Positions 16,980-26,232 are shown, counted from the first letter of the stretch. The stretch is 64,000 nt of DNA from CAG-170 sp022779365 (GCA_022779365.1 JALFSI010000040.1:121056-185055), one strand, 5' to 3'. Notes: a model not told the origin generated them from the letters alone. Numbers and translations: made by a program.

Positions 16980-18275
16980 ATGAAGAAGATCGTAGCACTG
17001 CTTCTGGCTCTGGTCATGGTTCTGTCCCTGGCTGCCTGTGCAGGCAAGACCACGCAGACCACGACGCCCGCTACCAGCACGGACACGAGCGCTGATACCA
17101 GCAGCGACGCTGCCGCGGACGCGCAGACCCCCGCTGAGGAGGAGACCCCCGCTGCCTCCGACGGCGCCGTGCATATCGGCATCGTCACCGGCTCCGTTTC
17201 CCAGTCTGAGGACGACCGCCGCGGCGCGGAAGCCTTCCAGGCGGAATACGGCGAGGACATGGTGAAGCTGGCTATCTACCCGGATAACTTCACCGAAGAG
17301 CTGGAGACGACTATCCAGACCATCGTCAATATGTCCGATGACCCCGACATGAAGGCGATCATCGTCAACCAGGCGATCCCCGGCACGACCGAAGCGTTCC
17401 GTCAGATCAAGGAACGCCGCCCCGACATCATCTGCATCGCCGGTGAGTCCCACGAGGACCTGCCCGAGATCGGCAGCGCTGCCGACCTCGTCACGAACAA
17501 CGACTTCGTTGCCCGTGGCTACCTCATCATCCGCACCGCGCACGAGCTGGGCTGTGACACCTTTGTGCACATCTCCTTCCCGCGCCATATGTCCTACGAG
17601 ACCATGAGCCGCCGCGTGGCGATCATGCAGGCTGCGTGCGACGAGTTCGGCATGAAGTTCGTGCTTGAGACCGCTCCCGACCCCACGTCCGACGTTGGCG
17701 TTCCGGGCGCGCAGGCGTACATCCTTGAGAAGGTGCCCGAGTGGGTCGAGAAGTATGGTCAGAACGCTGCTTACTTCTGCACCAACGACGCGCACACCGA
17801 GCCGCTGCTGAAGAGCCTGCTCGAGTACGGCGGCTACTTCATCGAGGCGGACCTGCCCTCCCCGCTGATGGGCTATCCCGGCGCGCTGGGTCTGGACCTG
17901 ACGGAAGAGGCCGGCGACTTCGACAAGATCCTTGCCAAGGTTGAAAAGGCTATCTGTGAAAAGGGCGGCGCTGGCCGCTTTGGCACCTGGGCCTACTCCT
18001 ACGGCTACACCGTCTCCGCCGGTCTTGCGCAGCACGCTCTGAACGTCATCAACGGCGAGAGCGAGCTGTGCGATGTGGACGACATCGCCAAGGCGTTCAC
18101 GAAGTACTCCCCGAAGGCAAGCTGGAACGGCTCCAACTACACCAACGCCGACACCGGCGTCAAGCTGGACAACGTGTTCCTCGTCTATCAGGATACCTAC
18201 ATCATGGGCGATCCGGGCTTCTTCATGGGCTCGACCGACGTGGAAGTTCCTGAGAAGTACTTCACGCTGAAGTAA
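16980..18275 (+). CDS. DUF3798 family lipoprotein, probable ABC substrate-binding component
   Basis: A 431-residue exported lipoprotein. The signal peptide ends in LAAC with Cys20. A 40-residue Thr/Ser/Asp/Ala-rich tether follows, then a periplasmic-binding-type fold (HIGIVTGSVSQSEDDRRGAEAF). I recognise it as DUF3798. It is followed directly by a sugar/nucleoside-type ABC ATPase and two permeases, so it should capture the ligand at the membrane surface. AGGAGG precedes the ATG. The ligand is unknown. The rest of the operon resembles ribose/galactose and nucleoside importers, whose usual binding proteins are different. Confidence 0.85.
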   Translation: MKKIVALLLALVMVLSLAACAGKTTQTTTPATSTDTSADTSSDAAADAQTPAEEETPAASDGAVHIGIVTGSVSQSEDDRRGAEAFQAEYGEDMVKLAIYPDNFTEELETTIQTIVNMSDDPDMKAIIVNQAIPGTTEAFRQIKERRPDIICIAGESHEDLPEIGSAADLVTNNDFVARGYLIIRTAHELGCDTFVHISFPRHMSYETMSRRVAIMQAACDEFGMKFVLETAPDPTSDVGVPGAQAYILEKVPEWVEKYGQNAAYFCTNDAHTEPLLKSLLEYGGYFIEADLPSPLMGYPGALGLDLTEEAGDFDKILAKVEKAICEKGGAGRFGTWAYSYGYTVSAGLAQHALNVINGESELCDVDDIAKAFTKYSPKASWNGSNYTNADTGVKLDNVFLVYQDTYIMGDPGFFMGSTDVEVPEKYFTLK

Positions 18276-18353
18276 TTCACCGAATACGAACTCAAAATCC
18301 GGCAGGGGGAGAGTGATCTCTCCTCCTGCCGCTGCTTTAGGTAGGGAAAAACC

Positions 18354-19943
18354 ATGACAAATAACAATCCTCCGCTGCTGGAGATGAAAAATATTCAGAA
18401 GGATTTCTACGGCAACCAGGTGCTGACGGACATCAGCTTTACCCTGCGCGCCGGCGAGGTCATGGGTCTTGTGGGCGAAAACGGCGCGGGCAAAAGCACG
18501 CTGATGCGGATCCTGTTCGGCATGACCATGATCCAGGAGACTGGCGGTTACGGCGGCGACGTGCTGCTGAACGGCGAAAAGGTCAACTTCCGCACGCCGC
18601 ATGATGCGCTTGCCGCCGGTATCGGTATGGTCCATCAGGAGTTTTCCCTGATTCCCGGATTCACCGCTGCGGAAAACATCCTGCTCAACCGTGAGCCGCA
18701 GAAAAAGACGCTCGCGGCACAGGTGTTCGGACCGCGTCTGAACACGCTGGACTATGCAGAGATGGACCGTCGCGCGGACGCTGCGATCGAGAAGATGGGC
18801 TTTGCCATCGACCCGCATATGGTCATCAATCAAATGCCCGTCGGACACAAGCAATTTACAGAGATCGCCCGTGAGCTGAGCAAGGAACAGTTAAAGCTGC
18901 TGATCCTTGATGAGCCGACGGCGGTCCTGACGGAAAAGGAAGCCGAAGCGCTGCTCGCTTCCATCCGCAATATGGCGGAAAAGGGAATCGCCGTGATCTT
19001 TATTACGCACCGTCTGCATGAGATCCTGGACGTGTGCGACAAGGTCGTGGTCATGCGCGACGGCAAGGTCGTGCAGGACGTCGCGGCAAAGCAAACCGAT
19101 GTTGACAGCATCACCAAGTGGATGGTCGGTCGTCAGGTCGATGTCTCGGCGGTCGCCGAGGCGCGCGAGCTGCCGAACGCAAAGACCATCCTGTCCATCC
19201 GCAGACTGTGGGTCGATATGCCGGGCGAGATCGTCCGGAACGTGGATCTGGATGTGCGCGAGGGCGAGATCCTCGGCATCGGCGGTCTCGCCGGTCAGGG
19301 CAAGCTCGGCATCCCGAACGGCGTGATGGGTCTGTACGACGCGGGCGGCACGGTCGAGTTTGACGGTAAACAGATCCCGCTGAACGACCCCAAGGCGTGC
19401 CTGAGCGCCTCGCTCGCGTTCGTGTCGGAGGACCGGCGCGGCGTGGGTCTGCTGCTGGATGAGTCGCTGGAGTGGAACGTTTCGTTCACGCTCATGCAGT
19501 CGCAGAATAAACTGCTCAAGAACCTGCTGGGCGGGCTCATCAAGTGGCGCGACAGCAAGGCGATCCACGCGCTGACGAATCAGTATATCGACGAGCTCGC
19601 CATCAAGTGCACCGGCTCGCAGCAGAAGGCACGCGAGCTTTCGGGCGGCAATCAGCAGAAGATCTGTCTGGCGCGCGCGTTCGCGCTGCACCCGAAGTTC
19701 CTGTTCGTGTCCGAGCCGACGCGCGGCATCGACGTGGGCGCGAAGTCGCTGGTGCTGGACGCACTGAAAAAATTCAACCGCGAGTCGGGCGTCACCGTCG
19801 TGATGATCTCCTCGGAGCTTGAAGAGCTGCGCCAGATCTGCGACCGCATCGCCATCGTCTCTGGCGGCGAGGTCGCGGGCATTCTGCCGGCACAGCGCCC
19901 GTCCGAAGAGTTCGGCGCGCTGATGGTCAGCAAGGTAAGATAA
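18354..19943 (+). CDS. Fused two-domain ABC transporter ATPase (carbohydrate/nucleoside type)
   Basis: A 529-residue protein with two nucleotide-binding domains in tandem, as in RbsA/MglA/NupA. Domain 1 has GENGAGKST, a divergent signature (VGHKQFTEIAREL) and an intact Walker B (LLILDEPTAVLTEKEAE). Domain 2 has a degenerate P-loop (GLAGQGKLGI), a good signature (LSGGNQQK) and Walker B FLFVSEPTRGIDVGAK, with Ser in place of Asp. Domain 2 is therefore probably weak or inactive in hydrolysis. Nucleoside-type ATPases also show a changed second Walker B. It sits 78 bases after the binding protein. Confidence 0.92.
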   Translation: MTNNNPPLLEMKNIQKDFYGNQVLTDISFTLRAGEVMGLVGENGAGKSTLMRILFGMTMIQETGGYGGDVLLNGEKVNFRTPHDALAAGIGMVHQEFSLIPGFTAAENILLNREPQKKTLAAQVFGPRLNTLDYAEMDRRADAAIEKMGFAIDPHMVINQMPVGHKQFTEIARELSKEQLKLLILDEPTAVLTEKEAEALLASIRNMAEKGIAVIFITHRLHEILDVCDKVVVMRDGKVVQDVAAKQTDVDSITKWMVGRQVDVSAVAEARELPNAKTILSIRRLWVDMPGEIVRNVDLDVREGEILGIGGLAGQGKLGIPNGVMGLYDAGGTVEFDGKQIPLNDPKACLSASLAFVSEDRRGVGLLLDESLEWNVSFTLMQSQNKLLKNLLGGLIKWRDSKAIHALTNQYIDELAIKCTGSQQKARELSGGNQQKICLARAFALHPKFLFVSEPTRGIDVGAKSLVLDALKKFNRESGVTVVMISSELEELRQICDRIAIVSGGEVAGILPAQRPSEEFGALMVSKVR

Positions 19944-19953
19944 GGAGGACACC

Positions 19954-21039
19954 ATGAAAAAGACACAAAAAGATCATATCTGGGGTCCTGAAAAGTTCAA
20001 CCGCGAAATAAGCTCGCTGGCGTCCTCGTTCGGTCCGGCGCGTATGATCATCACGGGCTTTCTGATCCTGATGTTTATTATGGCGCCGATCGTGGGCGCG
20101 GACTTCCTCACGCAGCTCACCAACACCATCAACCGCTTCAGCTGGAACGCGGTGCTCGTGCTGGCGATGGTGCCGATGGTGCTTTCAGGCTGCGGTCTGA
20201 ACTTCGGTCTGCCGCTCGGCATTATCGCAGGTCTGCTCGGCGCAACGCTGTCGGTGCAGTTTGGCTTTACGGGCGTCGGCGGCTTCGCGATGGCGGCGCT
20301 GATGGCAACGCCGTTCGCGCTGGTCCTCGGCGCGCTGTACGGCTGGCTGCTCAATAAGATCAAGGGCGGCGAAATGATGATCGCGACCTACGTCGGTTTC
20401 GCGTCGGTGGCGTTCATGTGCATGATGTGGCTGCTGCTGCCGTATACCAGCCCGAACATGGTCTGGGGTCTGTCCGGCAAGGGTCTGCGTACCACCATCA
20501 CGCTGGAGGGCTATTACGAAGGCGTGCTGGCGAATCTGTGGCAGATCAAGCTCGGCAGCCTCGTCATCCCCACCGGCACGCTGCTGTTTATCGCGCTGCT
20601 GTGCTTCCTTGTGTGGGCGTTCTTCCACACCAAGACCGGCACGGCGATGACCGCCGTCGGCTCGAACCCGGTGTTCGCCAAGGCGGCGGGCATCCATGTG
20701 GATAAAATGCGGCTTTTGTCTGTGGTGATGTCCACCTGGCTCGGCGCGATCGGCATTCTGGTGTATCAGCAGGGCTTCGGCTTCATTCAGCTTTACAACG
20801 CGCCGTTCTATATGGCACTGCCGTCGGTCGCGGCGCTGCTCATCGGCGGCGCGAGCGCGAATAAGGCGAGCATCTTTAACGTTGTGCTCGGCACGTTCGT
20901 GTTCCAGGGCCTGACGACCATGACGCCGACCGTCATCAACTCCATCATCCACGCGGACATCAGTGAGATCGTGCGTATCATCGTGACCCAGGGCATGATC
21001 CTGTACGCGCTGACCAGAAAATCGGGGGGCTCGAAATGA
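19954..21039 (+). CDS. ABC transporter permease (BPD_transp_2 family), first subunit
   Basis: A 361-residue inner-membrane protein with about eight to ten hydrophobic helices. It carries the family loop GTAMTAVGSNPVFAKAAGIHVDKMRLLS, the contact region for the ATPase, followed by ALLIGGASANKASI. It starts 11 bases after the ATPase gene with AAGGAGG and overlaps the second permease by four bases. It should form a heterodimeric channel with that protein. Confidence 0.9.
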   Translation: MKKTQKDHIWGPEKFNREISSLASSFGPARMIITGFLILMFIMAPIVGADFLTQLTNTINRFSWNAVLVLAMVPMVLSGCGLNFGLPLGIIAGLLGATLSVQFGFTGVGGFAMAALMATPFALVLGALYGWLLNKIKGGEMMIATYVGFASVAFMCMMWLLLPYTSPNMVWGLSGKGLRTTITLEGYYEGVLANLWQIKLGSLVIPTGTLLFIALLCFLVWAFFHTKTGTAMTAVGSNPVFAKAAGIHVDKMRLLSVVMSTWLGAIGILVYQQGFGFIQLYNAPFYMALPSVAALLIGGASANKASIFNVVLGTFVFQGLTTMTPTVINSIIHADISEIVRIIVTQGMILYALTRKSGGSK

Positions 21040-22157
21040 AAAGGAATAATACGCTTAAAAAGAGTCCGCTGCAATTTATTCAAGACAACTCCGTGCCGAT
21101 CCTGTTCGTGCTGATCTGCGCGGCTTGCATCCCGGTGTCCGGCTTCTCGGCGAGCTACCTGCTCAACGAGATCGTGACGCGCATGGGGCGCAACATTTTC
21201 CTTGTGATGGGTCTGCTCATCCCCATCATGGCGGGCATGGGTCTGAACTTCGCCATGACGCTGGGCGCGATGGGTGCGGAGATCGCGCTGATCTTCGTTG
21301 CCGACTGGCAGATCTGGGGCATCCCGGGTGTTGTGCTGGCGATGATCGTGTCCATCCCGCTCTCGGCGCTGCTGGGGCTGCTGTGCGGCACGATCCTTAA
21401 CCATGCCAAGGGGCGCGAAATGATCACGAGCTACATCATCAGCTTCTTCATGAACGGCGTGTATCAGCTCATCGTGCTGTTCGCCATGGGCAGCATCATC
21501 CCCATCAAGCACGCCGCCATCCGCCTGCCGCGCGGCTACGGCATCCGCAATACCGTGAGCCTGCTGAATATGCGCCAGTGCATCGATAATCTGCTGGCGG
21601 TGAATATCGGCGGCGTGAAGATCCCGGTGCTGTCGTTCATCCTCATCGGGCTGCTGTGCCTGTTCATCGTCTGGTTCCGCAAGACCAAGCTCGGGCAGGA
21701 TATGCGCGCCGTCGGGCAGGATATGGACGTTGCGCGCGACGCCGGCATCAATGTGGACCGCACACGCGTGCTGTCCATCGTGATGTCCACGGTGCTCTCC
21801 GGCTTCGGCATGATCTTGTATCTCCAGAACATGGGCAACATCGCTACCTACAGCGCGCATTCGCAGATCGGTATGTTCTGTATCGCGGCGCTGCTCGTCG
21901 GCGGCGCGTCCGTGGACAAGGCATCCATCGGAAACGTATTCCTCGGCGTCATCCTGTTCCATACGATGTTCATCGTTGCGCCCTCGACCGGCGCGGCGAT
22001 CACGGGCGACTCCATGATCGGCGAGTATTTCCGCGTGTTCGCGTCGTACTTTGTCATCGCGGTGGCGCTGGTGATGTATGAGATGAAAAAGCGCAAGCAG
22101 AAGAACCGCCTCGGTCAGGAGCTTGCGCAGGCGCAGCGAGAGGAGGGTCAGGCGTGA
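21036..22157 (+). CDS. ABC transporter permease (BPD_transp_2 family), second subunit
   Basis: A 373-residue membrane protein similar in layout to the gene before it. GQDMRAVGQDMDVARDAGINVDRTRVLS is the ATPase-contact loop, and ALLVGGASVDKASIGN follows, parallel to the first permease. The two probably arose by duplication. It has a charged C-terminal tail (KKRKQKNRLGQELAQAQREE). It overlaps the genes on both sides by four bases. Confidence 0.9.
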   Translation: MKRNNTLKKSPLQFIQDNSVPILFVLICAACIPVSGFSASYLLNEIVTRMGRNIFLVMGLLIPIMAGMGLNFAMTLGAMGAEIALIFVADWQIWGIPGVVLAMIVSIPLSALLGLLCGTILNHAKGREMITSYIISFFMNGVYQLIVLFAMGSIIPIKHAAIRLPRGYGIRNTVSLLNMRQCIDNLLAVNIGGVKIPVLSFILIGLLCLFIVWFRKTKLGQDMRAVGQDMDVARDAGINVDRTRVLSIVMSTVLSGFGMILYLQNMGNIATYSAHSQIGMFCIAALLVGGASVDKASIGNVFLGVILFHTMFIVAPSTGAAITGDSMIGEYFRVFASYFVIAVALVMYEMKKRKQKNRLGQELAQAQREEGQA

Positions 22158-22654
22158 GCAAGAAAACGACTTCCATCCTCTTTAAGGTGGGCACGGTGGT
22201 GCTGCTGCTGGCAATCGCGGCGGTGATGTTTGCGATCGGACGCGGGCACACGGTGTATTTTGACAACAAAAAGCTCGAATATAACGGCTCGACGATCGAC
22301 ACGCCGTATAAGGTCGTGGTCATCGACGGCGACGAGCAGGTCGGCAAGCTCTACGACAAAGAGCGCACCATGACCACGGTGATCGGGCAGACGCTCGACA
22401 TCACGTTCAAGATCACGCAGGAAAAGGGCGGCGACGAGACCATCGTGTCGTACCGCTTTGCGCTGCCGTACAACATGGACGGCATCATCATCAACCTCCC
22501 GGGTCTGTTCGCAGGTCTGCCGGAGGAGGCTTACTTAAGTGAGTTCGTGCAGACGATCGTGGAAGAGGATGTGGACGAAGAGCCGGTAACGGACGAGTTC
22601 GGCATCACCGAAATGACCGACGAAACGGCTGATCTGTCGGATATGGCAGGATAA
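22154..22654 (+). CDS. Small membrane-anchored protein of the DUF3798 ABC operon
   Basis: A 166-residue protein with one N-terminal membrane helix (about 12-31) and a soluble, probably extracytoplasmic domain of beta character (TVYFDNKKLEYNGSTID, then YKVVVIDGDEQVGKLYDKERT). An acidic tail ends it. The four-base overlap with the permease and the shared terminator make it part of the transporter operon. It could be an accessory or assembly factor. I do not recognise a characterised family. Confidence 0.7.
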   Translation: MSKKTTSILFKVGTVVLLLAIAAVMFAIGRGHTVYFDNKKLEYNGSTIDTPYKVVVIDGDEQVGKLYDKERTMTTVIGQTLDITFKITQEKGGDETIVSYRFALPYNMDGIIINLPGLFAGLPEEAYLSEFVQTIVEEDVDEEPVTDEFGITEMTDETADLSDMAG

Positions 22655-22662
22655 AAGCAGGA

Positions 22663-22696
22663 AAAAGCCCGCTGGAGTATTCCAGCGGGCTTTCTG
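22663..22696 (+). terminator. Terminator of the ABC transporter operon
   Basis: AAAGCCCGCTGGA and TCCAGCGGGCTTT form a perfect 13-bp stem with loop GTAT. Confidence 0.85.
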
Positions 22697-22699
22697 CGT

Positions 22700-22779
22700 G
22701 CAAAATCTGCAATTGCATCCCGCGTGGGTGGGGTAGAACCCTGCCCCGCGTTACGACGAAACGTGGCGGCAGATTTTGC
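22700..22779. repeat. Short repeat element, copy B, with 11-bp terminal inverted repeats
   Basis: GCAAAATCTGC at the left end and GCAGATTTTGC at the right end are exact inverted repeats bounding 80 bases. Inside are GGGGTAGAACCC in an imperfect hairpin and TTACGACGAAACGTGG, both shared with the element at 8.45 kb. It lies between a terminator and the next promoter. Confidence 0.65.
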
Positions 22780-22780
22780 T

Positions 22781-22809
22781 TTGACTTTCGCCCGGAAAGG
22801 TGGTAGACT
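22781..22809 (+). promoter_or_regulatory. Promoter of the hypothetical/pyrophosphatase unit
   Basis: TTGACT, 17 bp and TAGACT lie 28 bases before the next gene and directly abut repeat copy B. Confidence 0.65.
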
Positions 22810-22837
22810 CAAAGTACCAAATTTTACAGGAGCATTC

Positions 22838-23593
22838 ATGGAAATTCTTCAATATTTTCTGCAATATTTTCAGGAGCTTTGCGAGGGGACGTTCCCCGCG
22901 CCGGAGGGGCTGACGCTCACGGCGGCGGACGCAGACGGGCGCGCGGAGGAATTACAGAGGCAGATCGCGGCGCTGGGTATCCCGGAGTTTGTGCGGCTGT
23001 GCGCGGCGGCGCGCGGCGATGAAATTGACCCGGCGACATTTGAAAACTACGACCCGGCGACGCTTGGGGCGCTCGGCGGCGCGCTGGCGCAGGGTGCGCC
23101 GGATACACAGCCGGAGGCTGCGGACGAGCCGGAAGAGCCGGTCAAGTCCGAGATTCGGGATATTTACGAAGTCTTTCTGGACAGTGTGTGTCTGGATGAC
23201 CGGCTGGTTGAATACCTGATCGACGTGGTCAAGCGCCATGACACGGACGAGTTTGCCAAGCTCTCGCACGCCGCTGCGCGGACGCTGCTGGACATGGATG
23301 ATTTTCTGCTGTGGCTGGGCAACAAGCAGTGGTGCGCGCCGCAGGAGGAGCAGGACTGCGCGGAGATCATGGACGCGTGCCTGAAGCGGCTGGCGGACGA
23401 GGGGCAGAGGGAGCTGCTGGCTGCGCTGCTCAGCGGCGACGAGCAGACGTTCTGCCGCTTCCGCTGTGACGCGCCGGAGCTGCGAAGCCTGCCGCAGGCT
23501 ACATTCGACTGGTACAGCACATACTATCTCGACCGCTACTATCCCGTGCGGTTTTTAATGAAATTCAACGGCGTGAAGTTCCCCGAAGCCTGA
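22838..23593 (+). CDS. Hypothetical acidic protein
   Basis: A 251-residue acidic cytoplasmic protein with no signal peptide or membrane segment. Residues about 1-75 and 95-251 look like two helical domains joined by an acidic Pro/Glu linker (DTQPEAADEPEEPVKS). The C-terminal part is rich in Asp, Leu and aromatic residues (DMDDFLLWLGNKQW, TFDWYSTYYLDRYYPVRF). The ATG with CAGGAG upstream is preferred; the open frame reaches further up into the repeat and promoter. The pyrophosphatase gene follows after 11 bases and may be co-transcribed. I do not recognise a family. Confidence 0.6.
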   Translation: MEILQYFLQYFQELCEGTFPAPEGLTLTAADADGRAEELQRQIAALGIPEFVRLCAAARGDEIDPATFENYDPATLGALGGALAQGAPDTQPEAADEPEEPVKSEIRDIYEVFLDSVCLDDRLVEYLIDVVKRHDTDEFAKLSHAAARTLLDMDDFLLWLGNKQWCAPQEEQDCAEIMDACLKRLADEGQRELLAALLSGDEQTFCRFRCDAPELRSLPQATFDWYSTYYLDRYYPVRFLMKFNGVKFPEA

Positions 23594-23604
23594 AAGGAGA
23601 CGCT

Positions 23605-25221
23605 ATGGACCCGATTTATGTGACCGGTCACCGCAATCCAGACACGGATTCGATCGTATCCGCGATGGCGTACGCCGCGCTGCGGAACGCGCTGGGCGAC
23701 CGCGAATTTGTTCCGGCGCGGCTGGGGCATATCAGCGACGAGACGCAGCTCGTGCTGGCGCGCTTCGGCTTTGAGCCGCCGCTGCGCATCCAGACGATGC
23801 GCACGCAGGTGCGCGATCTGGCGTTCGATACGCCGCCGGCACTTAGCAGTGCCGTGACGCTCAGCCGGGCGTGGGACACGCTGCGCTCAAACCGCGCTAT
23901 CCCGGCGCTGCCGGTGACGAATGACGACGGAAGCCTCTACGGGATGCTCTCGCCGACGGAGGTGGCGGCGTATGATATGAACACCGTCAGCGAGCCGGTC
24001 GTGCAGAAAATTCCTGTTTTTAATCTCCTCAGCGTGCTCGACGGCAAAATTCTCAATGAGGCGGGGCATCTGGTGGACAGCGTGAGCGGCGAGGTGTGCA
24101 TCGCGCTGCCGCAGAGCAATGCCAATCTTGTGTTCCGCAGCCGCGAGTCCATCGTCATCTGCGGCGAGCAGCCGGCGCTGGCGCGCCGCGCGCTGGAGGA
24201 GAACGTGAGCTGCCTGATCGTGTGTCAGGCAGAGTTGCCGAAGGAGCTTTACGAGCTGCCGACCGAGACGTGCATCATCGCGACGCCGTTTGACGCGGTG
24301 CGCACGGCGCGGATGATCTACTACGCCATCCCCATCCAGCGCATCTGCCGGACGGAGGACCTGGAGGCGTTCCACCTGACGGACTTTGTGGACGATGTCA
24401 AGGAGATCGTGCTCAAAAGCCGCCACCGCAGCTACCCGATCCTGGACGAAAACGACAAGGTCGTGGGCACGCTCTCGCGCTATCATCTGATCAAACCGCG
24501 CCGTAAGCGCGTGGTGCTGGTAGACCACAACGAAGCGGCGCAGTCCGTGCCGGGGCTGGAGCAGGCGGAGATCCTGGAGATCATCGACCACCACCGGCTG
24601 GCGGACATTCAGACGGGCAACCCCATCTATTTCCGCAACGAGCCGGTCGGCTCGACGGCGACGATCATCGCATCGATGTATCAGGAAAAGGGGCTTATGC
24701 CGTCGGACAAGCTGGCGGGACTCATCGCGTCGGCGATCGTGGCGGACACCGTCATGTTCAAATCGCCCACGTCCACGCCCAAGGACCACCGCATGGCGGA
24801 GCGCATGGCGCGCATCGCGAACGTCTCGCTTGAGGAGCTGGGCAAGGAGATCTTCGCGGCGTCGAATGCGGACGACAAGTCGGCGGACAGTCTGCTGTTT
24901 GCGGATTTCAAGGATTTTCACATCGCGGGGCACGATTTCGGCATCAGCCAGATCACCTGCGTTGATTCCAGCCGGATGCTGCAGCGCAAGGACGAATTTT
25001 TGCAGCTCATGCAGCGCACAATGGAGGAGCGCGGCTACAGCCTGATGATCCTCATGCTGACGGACGTGCTCGTGGAGGGCACGCAGATCCTGTATCTCGG
25101 CGACGAGGAGATTTTCACGCAGGCGTTCAGCGTTCCGCTCAAGGACCATACCTGCTTTCTGCCGAAGGTCGTTTCGCGCAAAAAGCAGATCGTGCCGATG
25201 CTCTCCGCATTATGGGGATAA
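23605..25221 (+). CDS. ppaC: Manganese-dependent inorganic pyrophosphatase with regulatory CBS insert
   Basis: A 538-residue family II pyrophosphatase that hydrolyses PPi to phosphate. Metal ligands are visible in TGHRNPDTDS (His9, Asp13, Asp15) and in IIDHHR (Asp328, His329, His330). Between the halves of the DHH domain lie CBS domains (NRAIPALPVTNDDGSLYGMLSPTEV and SRHRSYPILDENDKVVGTLS) with a DRTGG-like module between them. In characterised clostridial CBS-pyrophosphatases this insert binds adenine nucleotides and Ap4A to tune activity. The C-terminal DHHA2 domain is present. AAAGGAG precedes the ATG. Confidence 0.93.
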   Translation: MDPIYVTGHRNPDTDSIVSAMAYAALRNALGDREFVPARLGHISDETQLVLARFGFEPPLRIQTMRTQVRDLAFDTPPALSSAVTLSRAWDTLRSNRAIPALPVTNDDGSLYGMLSPTEVAAYDMNTVSEPVVQKIPVFNLLSVLDGKILNEAGHLVDSVSGEVCIALPQSNANLVFRSRESIVICGEQPALARRALEENVSCLIVCQAELPKELYELPTETCIIATPFDAVRTARMIYYAIPIQRICRTEDLEAFHLTDFVDDVKEIVLKSRHRSYPILDENDKVVGTLSRYHLIKPRRKRVVLVDHNEAAQSVPGLEQAEILEIIDHHRLADIQTGNPIYFRNEPVGSTATIIASMYQEKGLMPSDKLAGLIASAIVADTVMFKSPTSTPKDHRMAERMARIANVSLEELGKEIFAASNADDKSADSLLFADFKDFHIAGHDFGISQITCVDSSRMLQRKDEFLQLMQRTMEERGYSLMILMLTDVLVEGTQILYLGDEEIFTQAFSVPLKDHTCFLPKVVSRKKQIVPMLSALWG

Positions 25222-25236
25222 AAAATTCAAAAAATT

Positions 25237-25273
25237 CGCCCTGCAGCCGGTTTGGCTGCAGGGCGGTGTTTTT
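25237..25273. terminator. Bidirectional terminator
   Basis: CGCCCTGCAGCC and GGCTGCAGGGCG form a strong stem with A-rich flank on the left and T-run on the right. It lies between ppaC and the converging YesL-like gene. Confidence 0.85.
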
Positions 25274-25958
25274 ATGCGGGTTCATCGGACGGTTCGGTTT
25301 CACTGGATTCGTCCGGGTGGGTCCGGCGGTATTGGTCGATGAGCTTTTGGAACGGCTTTTTCATCAGCAGGAAGTTTAGCAGGAGCGCGAGGCTGAAATA
25401 ACCGCACAGCCACAGCGGCACGAGCCGCAGGAATACGGTGAGGTCGGTCAGCGCGACGCCTACGGGCAGCCAGACGAACGCGGCGCAGAGCACGGCGCGC
25501 AGCGGGTGCAGGGCGCACATCAGAAAGCTGTTGCGGATGAGCTGCCAGACGGTGCAGGAAAAGCGCGCGTGGAACAGCGAGAGCTGCGCCTGGAACAGCG
25601 CGCACACGCACACCGACGCCACGCACAGCCACAGCGGCACGCCGGAGACAGCGTATTTGTAGACCAGCACGAGGACGAGACTCCAGCCCGCCAGCGCCAT
25701 AAGCACGGCGAAAATGAGCCATGCCAGCGTGATCGCGCCGAAGCCCGTGCGGAAGCTGCGGAAAAACGCGGCGGCGCAGGAGCTGTCGTCCGTTTTATCC
25801 AGCAGCGTACGGATGCCGCTGTACAGCGCCGCCTGCGCCGCGCCGATGGTGAACACCGGGACGCAGCACAGCAGGTATAGAAGATTCAGAATGATCAGAT
25901 CGCCGACGAAGGTCAGCGTTTGCATCAGCTTGGAATCATATGAAAACAAAATTTCCAC
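25272..25958 (-). CDS. YesL/DUF624 family membrane protein
   Basis: A 228-residue membrane protein with five or six helices, beginning with MEILFSYDSKLMQTLTFVGDLIILNLLYLLCCVPVFTIGAA in outline. This N-terminal region is typical of DUF624 (YesL), proteins often found near carbohydrate transport genes and of unknown function. A GTG start is chosen because AGGAGAGGG lies directly upstream; no ATG fits, and the longer frame reads through a hairpin. It stands alone, facing ppaC. The C-terminus is acidic. Confidence 0.8.
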   Translation of the reverse strand: MEILFSYDSKLMQTLTFVGDLIILNLLYLLCCVPVFTIGAAQAALYSGIRTLLDKTDDSSCAAAFFRSFRTGFGAITLAWLIFAVLMALAGWSLVLVLVYKYAVSGVPLWLCVASVCVCALFQAQLSLFHARFSCTVWQLIRNSFLMCALHPLRAVLCAAFVWLPVGVALTDLTVFLRLVPLWLCGYFSLALLLNFLLMKKPFQKLIDQYRRTHPDESSETEPSDEPA

Positions 25959-26015
25959 CTGCCCTCTCCTGCAAGTAAGTATAGGCGAAAATGCAGCAAA
26001 AAGCAAGCGTGCAGA

Positions 26016-26055
26016 AATGCAAATGCCTGCGACGTGTGTCGCAGGCATTTGCATT
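26016..26055. repeat. Perfect 18-bp inverted repeat in the YesL-SASP gap
   Basis: AATGCAAATGCCTGCGAC and its exact complement flank GTGT. No T-run follows on either strand, so a simple terminator is not supported. The 340-base gap also contains the SASP terminator; the purine-rich stretch between them has no recognisable gene. Confidence 0.6.
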
Positions 26056-26232
26056 AGAGAGAAAAGAGAAAGAGAAAAGAGAGGAAAACGTTGGTTTCCA
26101 TGGCTTTAGGATACGGGACAATCATGTCCAAACTGTGAATTTGGAACGAACGATTTGTAAACAAAGCCGCAAAAACGGTCGATTTGTGTATCCTGACGCC
26201 CGAAACTGCGCAAAATATGAACTCCGCGCCCG

